This document shows, one piece after another, positions 1-7,492 of a DNA stretch of 64,000 nt. A model generated the notes under the pieces. That model made no database searches. It was not told where the DNA came from and saw only the letters and a list, made by a program, of their open reading frames with translations. A program made the translations under genes and the position numbers. Position 1 is the stretch's first letter; the number at the start of each line of letters is the position of its first letter. The stretch is from Methylomarinum vadi (GTDB taxonomy: Bacteria > Pseudomonadota > Gammaproteobacteria > Methylococcales > Methylomonadaceae), in the NCBI RefSeq assembly GCF_000733935.1, contig NZ_JPON01000001.1, positions 1,968,501-2,032,500 on the forward strand, in the 5' to 3' direction.

Positions 1-365
1 ATGTTCTACCCGGATTTGAAGCGTGAGAGGTAACGTCATCTCCTACATTGAGATGTGCCAGAAAGAAGGCACGAGCCTTCAGCGTGGCATGAATTTCCGT
101 CTGAAAGGACACCATTCGGTCATCCTTATGTCCGTTCGCCCCAATTCCCCGTATCGTGACGAGGTGCAAGATGACGGGGCCGTGCTCATCTACGAAGGGC
201 ATGATGAACCGAAACGCAAGGGCGTTTCAGATCCAAAATCTCTCGATCAACCTGAACGGCAACCCGGTGGCACGCTTACCGAGAACGGCAAATTTCATCA
301 GGCTGCACAACAGTTCAAGGCTGGTAAAAAGGGCCCTGATATTGTTCAGGTCTACGAAAAACTAA
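1..365 (+). pseudogene. HNH-endonuclease-like gene fragment, frameshifted and cut off by an IS element
   Basis: An ATG at position 1 opens a frame reading MFYPDLKRER and then stops at 31-33. The following frame (from about 23) continues as GNVISYIEMCQKEG and runs to VYEKL near 362. Read together they resemble the N-terminal domain of a family of predicted HNH endonucleases, which I recognise from the SLQRGMN and LIYEGHD segments. A +1 or -2 shift near codon 9-10 separates the two parts. After VYEKL the frame runs into the terminal hairpin of the IS element and ends at 430 with IS-encoded residues, so the C-terminal part, where the HNH nuclease core would lie, is missing. The family assignment is from memory of the conserved pattern; the breaks are visible. 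The original start could also lie upstream of the window. It is unlikely to make a working nuclease. Confidence 0.6.
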
Positions 366-940
366 ACAACCACCCGCTCAAGCGGGTGGGTTCCAATAAC
401 GGACTGAAAGTCCGGATACGCGTCGACTAAACGACGCGTCTTAGTCGGGCTCCATCTTGAAATTATCGTTTGGATTAGGTTCAAAGTGATGCTCCAAATA
501 TTGCTTTATCATCTCATCAGTCATTTGCCCCACTGTGGCGCAAAAATAACCGCGGGCTCAAAAATGTCGACCCCAATATCGCTTTTTCAAGTGCGGGAAC
601 TCTTCGAACAGATAGCTCGAAGTTCGTCCCTTGATTCGCCTCATGATTTCGCTTGGGGCCATAGTCGGCGGCGCACTCACCAAAATGTGCACATGATCTT
701 TGCTCACGACACCTTTGATAATCCGTATCTCAAAGGCTTCGCATGTCTGCCGCACCAAGTCTCTCACTCGTTCGGCTATTTCATCCTTCAGCACTTTATA
801 ACGATACTTCGTAACCCAAACAAAATGATACTCAATTTGGTAAACCGTATGGCTGCCGTATCTATAGTCCATCGCCACCTCCTTGGGCAAATTATCGCAG
901 CTAAAGCTGACCGGCTAAAGCCGGTGGTTTAAACCTTATG
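365..940 (-). mobile_element. IS200/IS605-family insertion sequence with terminal hairpins
   Basis: The unit contains a single Y1-type transposase gene on the - strand and has no long terminal inverted repeats, as expected for IS200/IS605. Subterminal hairpins are visible at both sides. Near the transposase start, 910-915 pairs with 920-925 around a TAAA loop. At the far end, 370-378 pairs with 381-389. Two further small palindromes lie inside that end, at 401-405/409-413 and at 418-425/432-439. The exact ends are estimated to within about 10 bases from where the flanking genes lose their family sequence. There is no accessory tnpB gene. The element sits between two convergent gene remnants. 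Confidence 0.75.
441..890 (-). pseudogene. tnpA: IS200-type Y1 transposase TnpA with premature TGA
   Basis: This would be a single-strand HUH transposase that cuts and rejoins the hairpin ends of its element. The HUH motif HVH is at residues 66-68. The frame stops after residue 110 at a TGA (558-560, - strand). The same frame then continues without interruption as ARGYFCATVGQMTDEMIKQY to a TAA at 441-443, giving 149 codons, the normal family length. Family members usually have Trp at the stop position, so TGG to TGA is the simplest explanation. The catalytic tyrosine is expected at about residue 131, in the IKQY segment after the stop, so the product should be inactive unless the stop is read through. 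The start may be the methionine at residue 7. Confidence 0.85.
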
Positions 941-2008
941 ATGGATAATTAAATCAAAACCGTTACTCTCGTAGCCACCGCCGAAATTAAACGAAACATT
1001 GGGAAAAAACGCGGCGCGGGCGATGCCGATTACGCGATTGGCCTCGGCCATTTCGCGCTCCATGGCGGCGATGTCCGGACGGCGCTCCAACAAACGGGCC
1101 GGCAATGTCTTAGGAACGTTGAAATCGACCAACTGCAAGCGATCGACCGGTTCTATGTGAAAACCGGCCGGCGCCCGGTTGACCAGAATCGCGAGTGCGT
1201 GTTCCGTCACTTGGCGACTGGCCTGAATTTTCAGCGCCTTGCTCTGGGTACTGGAAAGCAAATATTGGGCACGGGCAACGTCGACCGCCGAAGCGATGGC
1301 GCCTTCGAATTGGGTTTTAATAATCTCCATGGATTTTTGATAATAGGCTATCGACCGGCGATAAATAGCACTCTGGGCGTCGTAGCCGCGCAAAGTGAAA
1401 TAAGTATCGGCGATTTCCGCCTGCAGACTGAGACGGGCCAAGGCATAGTCGGCAGCACGCTGTTGGGCGCGGTAGGTTTCAGCCCGGGTCTCGTTGCGGA
1501 TCGCCGACCAGAAATCCGGCTCCCAGGAGGCGATGCCGCCGCTTGAGACGCTCGAATCGTGAATGGGGTCGTCCTCGCTACGGAACAAAGTGTGTTCCGA
1601 CGCCTTATTGTTGGAAGCGTTAAATTCCAGGCCGATTTGCGGCAGCAAGCGCGAACGCACTTTCATCATGACATCGCGGGCCTGGACGAAGCGTTCTGCG
1701 GCGGCTTGCAAATCCGGATTGGTCGCGACCGCCTCCGTTTCCAGCCGATTCAACACAGGATCGTTAAAGACTCGCCACCAATCCTTACGCAATTTATTGT
1801 CGGCCGGCTCGGCTTTGACAAAGGGACTTGTGCCCTGCCAGGAATCCGGCACGACGAATTGCGGCGGTTGATAAGACGGCGCCAAGTCGAATGCCGGACC
1901 GTTTACGCAGGCCGTCAGGGACAGCCCCAGCAACATGGCCGCGGCCAACCGCCCATACTGTACGCTGCGGCGCGCGCCAATTGCTTTGCTTGTTGCAAAC
2001 CGCTTCAT
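929..2008 (-). pseudogene. Outer-membrane efflux lipoprotein (NodT/OprM type), C-terminus lost at the IS
   Basis: This is the outer-membrane channel component of an RND tripartite efflux system. It has a lipoprotein signal peptide with an LTAC lipobox at about residues 31-34, then the coiled-coil repeats of the OEP family (including LLERRPDIAAMEREMAEAN). The frame ends at 359 residues just after NFGGGYESNGFDL, with a few residues encoded at the IS boundary. Family members are usually about 470-500 residues, so the second OEP repeat and much of the helical barrel are missing. It starts 4 bases inside the end of the membrane-fusion gene, so it is the last gene of a three-gene operon. A trimeric channel is unlikely to form from this product. 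Confidence 0.85.
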
Positions 2009-3246
2009 TCCGTTTCCTCCGGTTCAGGGCCCTCCACCGCTCCTGGCGCCGACGCTTGTTGATCGGACCGGGCGGAGACGATGTATCCGGGCGCGGGTTT
2101 AACGATGCGCACTTTGTCGCCTTCCAGCAAAGCCGCGCTGGGATTGTTGACAATCCGGTCGGTCTTGGCGATGCCTTCGCTGATTTCGAAAGCGGCATCC
2201 AAAATCTTGCTTACCTTGATCGGCTTGAAGTGGATCCGGTTGTCGTCGGTCACCACCGCCACCGCCGCCCCTTGTTCCTGAAACACCATGGCACTGGACG
2301 GGATGATGAGCATGTTTTTCTCGGTCGGCGCGGTCAACCGCACGGAGGCGTAAGAGCCGGGCCAGAGCGCCTGGTCCTGGTTATCGATGATAAATTCGGT
2401 CACCGCGGTACGGGTATTGATGTCGAACCCGCGCGCCACGGTCAGAAATTTGGCGGTGAAATGCCGGTTGGGAAATTGCGGCACCGTCACATCGGCGGTA
2501 AGCCCCGGCTGCAGGAACGGTCCGAAAGATTCCGGAACGTTCACGAATAGGCGCATCCGATGGATGTCGGCCACGGTGAAGAGGTTACTGATCGCGCCCG
2601 GCGTACTAATGGTTCCTTCCTTGTTGACGTAGTCGCCAACGTTGATGTTGCGCACGGTGACGATGCCGTCGTAGGGCGCGACGATCGTTTTGAAGCGGAT
2701 CATCGCTTCGAAATTTTTGACGTTCTGCTCGGCCGCCTTGACCGCCGCCGCCTGGACTTTGGCTTCCGCGACCTTGACCGAAATCGATTGCTCCGAGACG
2801 GCGTGAGACGCTTGCATGTTGAGATAGCGTTTGGCCGTCAATTCCGCCAGGGAATATTTGGCACGCTCCGACTCCAAGTCGGCCTTGGCTTGGCGAAATT
2901 GCGCATCCAGCGCCGGCGCATTGATTTTGGCGAGCACGTCGCCCTTTTTAACCTTGGCGCCGTAGTCCTTGTACCACATGTGGACGTAGCCGGAGACTTG
3001 AGCGTAGATCGGGGCCTCGAACCAAGCCTGAATATTGCCCGGAAGAGTAATGGTCTCGGTCGGCTCGGTCGTCGTGGCATAGGTAACGGCAACCGTCGGA
3101 ATTGACGATTTCAGCGTTTCCTCGCGTAACGCGGCCGCATTGAGTTTGCTTTCGAATGCCCGATAGCCTAAGTATGCGACGACCAGTAATATTGCGACGA
3201 TAAATCCTTTCCCACGCAAAAACTGTGCTTTCTTTGACGAATTCAT
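2005..3246 (-). CDS. RND efflux membrane-fusion (periplasmic adaptor) subunit
   Basis: HlyD/AcrA-type adaptor linking an inner-membrane RND pump to an outer-membrane channel. I chose the ATG at 3244-3246 (MNSSKKAQF), which follows an AGGAGA ribosome site and lies just outside the permease gene; an upstream in-frame start would overlap it. A single N-terminal membrane anchor (about residues 15-32) is followed by the lipoyl/beta-barrel region with typical segments such as GNIQAWFEAPIYAQVSGYV and YDGIVTVRNINVGDYV. The predicted length is 413 residues. The gene lies 1 base after the permease stop and overlaps the truncated channel gene by 4 bases, so all three are co-transcribed. The substrate cannot be read from the sequence. 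Confidence 0.9.
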   Translation of the reverse strand: MNSSKKAQFLRGKGFIVAILLVVAYLGYRAFESKLNAAALREETLKSSIPTVAVTYATTTEPTETITLPGNIQAWFEAPIYAQVSGYVHMWYKDYGAKVKKGDVLAKINAPALDAQFRQAKADLESERAKYSLAELTAKRYLNMQASHAVSEQSISVKVAEAKVQAAAVKAAEQNVKNFEAMIRFKTIVAPYDGIVTVRNINVGDYVNKEGTISTPGAISNLFTVADIHRMRLFVNVPESFGPFLQPGLTADVTVPQFPNRHFTAKFLTVARGFDINTRTAVTEFIIDNQDQALWPGSYASVRLTAPTEKNMLIIPSSAMVFQEQGAAVAVVTDDNRIHFKPIKVSKILDAAFEISEGIAKTDRIVNNPSAALLEGDKVRIVKPAPGYIVSARSDQQASAPGAVEGPEPEETE

Positions 3247-3247
3247 A

Positions 3248-6200
3248 TTAACAAGTCTCCTGTTGACGGGCCGGACGCCGGCTGTAAATGATGGCATACA
3301 CACAAGGTACGAAAAGCACCGTAAACACGGTGGCGACCGCAAGCCCGCCCATGACTGCGCGTCCTAGCGGCGCGTTCTGCGAATTTCCGATCGCCATCGG
3401 CAACATGCCGATAATCATCGCCGAGGCGGTCATTAACACCGGGCGAATACGGGCAACGCCGGCTTCAATAGCCGCCTTCAGCGCGTCCCCGTGCAATTCG
3501 AAGCGTTCCCGGGCATAGGCGACGACCAGAATGGAATTGGCCGTCGCCGTCCCCATGGTCATGATCGCGCCGGTCAGCGCCGGCGTGGAAAGATTGGTAT
3601 GGGTCAGGAACAAGATCCAGGCGATGCCCGCCAGTGCGCCGGGCAAGGCCGAAATAATAATGAAAGGATCGAGCCATGACTGAAAGTTGATCACGATTAA
3701 CAGGTACACCAACACGATTGCCGCAACCAAGCCGATCCCCATTTCTCCGAAAGTATTGCGCATGGATTCGGCCTGCCCGTGCACGGCAAGTTCGGCGCTG
3801 TGCGGCATGTCGGGCTCCATCTCGTGCGCGATTTTTTCGACATCCTCGAGCACGGCGCCGAGATCCCGGCCTTCGGGCGACACATATATGTCGAACAACG
3901 GCATAATGTTGCCATGCGTGACCACTCCCGGCGTTCCGACCGCCGACAGCTTGGCGACATTACCGAGCAGTTCCGGATCCTGTTTCGAGGCCCCACCTTC
4001 ATCCTTGTCCACCGGCACGGTCAACAAATCGTTCAGGCTGGTAAGCTGCGCTTGCGGCGTGTAGACATTGATCCGATAGGACATGCCGGTGCTGCGGTCA
4101 AGCCAATACTGCTGATCGACTTGCTGGCTGCCGGCCGTTGTCATCAGCAGATTGTCGCCGAAATCCTTCTGGCTCAGGTTAAGCCCCAGCCCGAACGAAC
4201 GGTTGGCCTTAACTAGCATGGTTGGCGTCCGCATCGTCTGCTGGATCACCACGTCGGCGGCGCCAGGTATTTTCCGGAGCTTGCCGGCCAGTTTGCGGGC
4301 AAATTCGTAGTTGTCGTCCATATCGGGCCCGTTAATTTGCACGTCTATCGGCGCCGGGGACCCGAAATTCAGAATTTTCGCGGTCAAATCGGACGGCTGA
4401 AAGGTAAATTCCGTACCGGGGTAACGCTCCTTCAGGCCTTGCCGGAGAATTCGCCGATAATCCCAGACCGGCGACTTCTCGTCCGTCAACGAAATGGTCA
4501 AATCGCAGTCCTGAGAGCCGATCGTGGGGGTCGGGATGAAGGCGAGATTATGCGGCCCGACCGGGAGTCCGCAATTACTGATAACGCCTTCGACCTTGCC
4601 CGGCAGCAATTCGGCAATGTCTTTCGACACCAGCGAGGCAATGCGGCTGGAGACTTCGATACGGGTACCCAACGGCGCGCGCATGTGCATCTGCAAGGCT
4701 CCCGATTTGATCTCGGGAAAAAAGTCTCTGCCGTTAAAGTAGAACAGCACACACGAAACCAGTGCCAGCACCAGTGAGACCGATACGAAGGTGCCGCGAT
4801 GGGCGATGGTTCGTTCGAGAAGATTTTTATAGCGCTCGCGGAACCTGTTAAATCCCGCTTCGAATCGCTGCTGGATACGGCCGAAAAAATGGTGGGAACG
4901 CTCCTCCTCGTATTCGGGATCCGGCAGGGCTTCAGCGAAATGGGTGCCGCGTATGTTGGCCAAAGCCTCTTCCTCGGATTCCAGGTTGGTCAGCTCGTAT
5001 ACGGCTTCGGCATCCTTGTCGTACTCGGGGTGCCCGGGGTGGGGATGCGCCTCCGGAGCGTTGTGATCGACCAAAAGGTACTTCGCCATGGTCGGCAACA
5101 GAGTAAAGGACAAGAGAAATGACGCCAACATCGCGAAGATAATGGCTTCGGCCATCGGCATGAACAACCATCCCGAGACCCCGCTCAGTTCGAACAGCGG
5201 AAACCAAACGATGGCGATAGCCAACGTCGCCACGAACGTCGGCAACACGATTTGGTTGGCGGCGTCGATGATGGCGGTCTCAAGCGGCTTGCCCATGGCC
5301 TGATGCGTATCGATATTTTCGATCATGACCGTCGCGTTGTCGACCAGAATCCCGACCGCCAGAGCCAGACCGCCTAAGGTCATGACGTTAATCGACTGGC
5401 CGATGGCGTGCAAAACGATGAGCGATGCCAGAATGGAAAGCGGAATCGTGGCCGCCACGATCACGGTGGCCCGCCAGGAACCCAGCAAAAGCAACACGAT
5501 AACCCCTACCAGCGCAGCCGCAGTTAACATTTCGTGGACGACATCGGAAATGGAATCCTTAACGAAAGTCGAAGCATCGTTGATGAGTTTGATTTTCACG
5601 CTTTCGGGGACGACTTTTTCGATACGCGGGATCATCTCCTTAATCCCGTCGACCACTTCCAGCGTCGATGCTTCGCTGCTTTTCATCACAACAATCATCA
5701 CCGACTGCTTGCCGTCCACCAGCACCGAGTTCGTTTGCACCCGGCCGGCAAGGCGAACATCTGCGACGTCGTGCAAGTAAATGTATGCATTACCTTCGCG
5801 CTTGATCGGAATGTTGCTGAAATCCTCGAGTTTGAGCGCCGAGGCATTGGTCAACACAATCCAGTCGGTGGCCTGGATTTTCTGATCACCGCCCGGCAAC
5901 ACCAGGTTCTGGGAACTGAGCGCCTTGTGCACGTCGGCCGGCGTCAGATGGCGGGCCAGCAATTTTTGCTGGTCGAGATTGACCATGATCTGCATGTCCT
6001 GACCGCCGTACGGATGCGGCAAAATAGCCCCCGGAACCGTGACCAACAAGGGCCGGATACGCATGATGGCGAGGTTGAACAGCTCGGCCGGGGTCAATTT
6101 ATCGGAGGTGATTTGCAGCGTCGCCACCGGGACCGAAGAAGGCGCCAGACGCATGATCATCGGCGGCGAAATATCCGGCGGCAGCGCTTTGACCACGGTT

Positions 6201-6544
6201 TGCGCGATCGCGGCAATATCGGCCTCGGCACCGGCCAGTTCGACCTCGTCCTGCATGAAAATATTAATAATGCTGCTGCCGAAATACGAGTGGCTCTGGA
6301 TGTATTTAATCCCTTCCACCGTCGAGGTTAAAAAGCGCTCGAAAATATAGGTAATGCGTCCTTCGACGTCCTTCGGCAACAAACCGTCGTAGGCCCAGAC
6401 GACCGAAGTCACAGGAATCTTGATGTTTGGAAAAACGTCGGTGGGCGTTTTTAATACCGATTGAATTCCGAACAACACGATCAGAATTGATAACACAACG
6501 AATGTATAGGGCCTGCGTAAGGCGATTACGACGAGCTTATTCAT
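3248..6544 (-). CDS. RND-family efflux permease
   Basis: Large inner-membrane proton-driven exporter of the AcrB/RND superfamily. It starts MNKLVVIALRRPYTF, the usual opening of the family; an in-frame ATG at 6589 would add 15 residues without visible family similarity. Two repeats of a membrane helix plus periplasmic loop are apparent. TM4 carries AVGILVDNATVMIEN, with one conserved Asp of the proton-relay region. About 70 hydrophilic, acidic and His-containing residues sit after TM6 (around residues 505-580, with EAHPHPGHPEYDKD), before the second half resumes with a further membrane helix. The total of about 1098 residues is slightly longer than most relatives. It is first in a three-gene operon whose last gene is truncated. 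Confidence 0.92.
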   Translation of the reverse strand: MNKLVVIALRRPYTFVVLSILIVLFGIQSVLKTPTDVFPNIKIPVTSVVWAYDGLLPKDVEGRITYIFERFLTSTVEGIKYIQSHSYFGSSIINIFMQDEVELAGAEADIAAIAQTVVKALPPDISPPMIMRLAPSSVPVATLQITSDKLTPAELFNLAIMRIRPLLVTVPGAILPHPYGGQDMQIMVNLDQQKLLARHLTPADVHKALSSQNLVLPGGDQKIQATDWIVLTNASALKLEDFSNIPIKREGNAYIYLHDVADVRLAGRVQTNSVLVDGKQSVMIVVMKSSEASTLEVVDGIKEMIPRIEKVVPESVKIKLINDASTFVKDSISDVVHEMLTAAALVGVIVLLLLGSWRATVIVAATIPLSILASLIVLHAIGQSINVMTLGGLALAVGILVDNATVMIENIDTHQAMGKPLETAIIDAANQIVLPTFVATLAIAIVWFPLFELSGVSGWLFMPMAEAIIFAMLASFLLSFTLLPTMAKYLLVDHNAPEAHPHPGHPEYDKDAEAVYELTNLESEEEALANIRGTHFAEALPDPEYEEERSHHFFGRIQQRFEAGFNRFRERYKNLLERTIAHRGTFVSVSLVLALVSCVLFYFNGRDFFPEIKSGALQMHMRAPLGTRIEVSSRIASLVSKDIAELLPGKVEGVISNCGLPVGPHNLAFIPTPTIGSQDCDLTISLTDEKSPVWDYRRILRQGLKERYPGTEFTFQPSDLTAKILNFGSPAPIDVQINGPDMDDNYEFARKLAGKLRKIPGAADVVIQQTMRTPTMLVKANRSFGLGLNLSQKDFGDNLLMTTAGSQQVDQQYWLDRSTGMSYRINVYTPQAQLTSLNDLLTVPVDKDEGGASKQDPELLGNVAKLSAVGTPGVVTHGNIMPLFDIYVSPEGRDLGAVLEDVEKIAHEMEPDMPHSAELAVHGQAESMRNTFGEMGIGLVAAIVLVYLLIVINFQSWLDPFIIISALPGALAGIAWILFLTHTNLSTPALTGAIMTMGTATANSILVVAYARERFELHGDALKAAIEAGVARIRPVLMTASAMIIGMLPMAIGNSQNAPLGRAVMGGLAVATVFTVLFVPCVYAIIYSRRPARQQETC

Positions 6545-6589
6545 GCTTATGGCATCCGTGATTGATTGAGTCAGTGATCGATCGGCCAT

Positions 6590-7131
6590 GGTTATCGGTC
6601 GGCGGAACCAAAACCATCAGCCAATCAATGTGTGCTCAACTAAGCAATGTGCGTACCAATTTTTATTCTGATAATAATCAATTGGTTATAACTTCATCTG
6701 CACTCCCAGCAAACAAAGTGGGGAATATTAACCGATTGCGGACGGTGATTTTTACCCACCGCCGTCAACTTGGAATCGAAAGAGTCGCGCAACAAAACGC
6801 ATCAAAAGGGTCGCGCATCAAAAGGGTCGTCCTCGATTGGTCGTTCAATCGGCGTCCTCGAAGCCTTCGTCTACGACGGCAACAGCCCACTGACCACCCG
6901 TTGCCACTTTGATACCTGGGGTAACGTCTGCCAATACAGCGCCCAGACTTCGCAATAGCAACACTAACTAATATGGCCGAACTGAATCTATTATTTTTAG
7001 TTTCAATCCAAACTAACAGTTGAAACTTTCACTACAAGTTCGGTGTTTCGTCTTTCCAGCGGAAATTATTCTTTTAGGCCTTAAACTGGCTAAAATAGCA
7101 CTTTAAGCAGCGAGCATTTGAATCTACCCCG
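6590..7131. other. Intergenic region with a short direct repeat and a possible gene remnant
   Basis: This 540-base gap lies between the divergent RND operon and a small + strand gene, so it should hold promoters for both, though I could not place them with confidence. A 15-base direct repeat (GCATCAAAAGGGTCG) occurs at 6799-6813 and 6815-6829. An open frame at 6770-6958 encodes 62 residues ending LTTRCHFDTWGNVCQYSAQ, vaguely like a YD-repeat/Rhs fragment, but it is too short to assign. No ribosome site precedes it. I see no RNA gene here. Confidence 0.35.
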
Positions 7132-7455
7132 ATGGCAAAACGCGAACTTCCCGAAAACTGGCAGAAATCCGACAAGAGCCTGCGCGCGATTCAAATCGCC
7201 TTCGAATTCGGCGCCGGCATATCCGAGCGCATACGCCGGGAAGCCAACCGGAACGGCTTGAGCACTTCCGATCAAATCCGTAAGATCATTCAGCTCGACG
7301 TCAAACCACCCAAGCGGCCACGCCTGACCGTGTCGCTGACGCCCGAGGACTACCAACAATTGGCCGAGCGTTATCGGATTCCGGTCGACGATAAACCAGC
7401 GATTCGGGAAGCGGTGCGCCGGGAACTGATCGAGTTTGCCGAACGCCATTCCTGA
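7132..7455 (+). CDS. Small hypothetical protein, ribbon-helix-helix-like
   Basis: A 107-residue soluble, charged protein of unknown role. It appears to hold two similar halves. Residues about 18-55 (IQIAFEFGAGISERIRREAN then LSTSDQIRKII) and residues about 64-100 (RLTVSLTPEDYQQLAERY then an alpha-helical stretch) both read like a beta strand followed by two helices, as in RHH DNA-binding proteins. This is pattern recognition only. I recall similar proteins in other methanotrophs, always uncharacterised. It is convergent with the broken antiporter gene (38 bases between stops) and has no partner toxin gene beside it. Confidence 0.65.
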   Translation: MAKRELPENWQKSDKSLRAIQIAFEFGAGISERIRREANRNGLSTSDQIRKIIQLDVKPPKRPRLTVSLTPEDYQQLAERYRIPVDDKPAIREAVRRELIEFAERHS

Positions 7456-7492
7456 CAGAACGGTTACGTCCTTGAAATACGTCATAGGATTA

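Noticed and set aside
558-560. Selenocysteine or other recoding at the transposase TGA
   Set aside because: The family has Trp at this position and no insertion element is expected; a nonsense change is simpler.
486-932. 148-residue + strand frame across the IS element
   Set aside because: It is the reverse of the transposase gene; its residues show no family pattern while the - strand gives a clear TnpA.
5534-6331. 265-residue + strand frame
   Set aside because: Antisense to the RND permease, rich in His, Arg and Gln as expected for a shadow.
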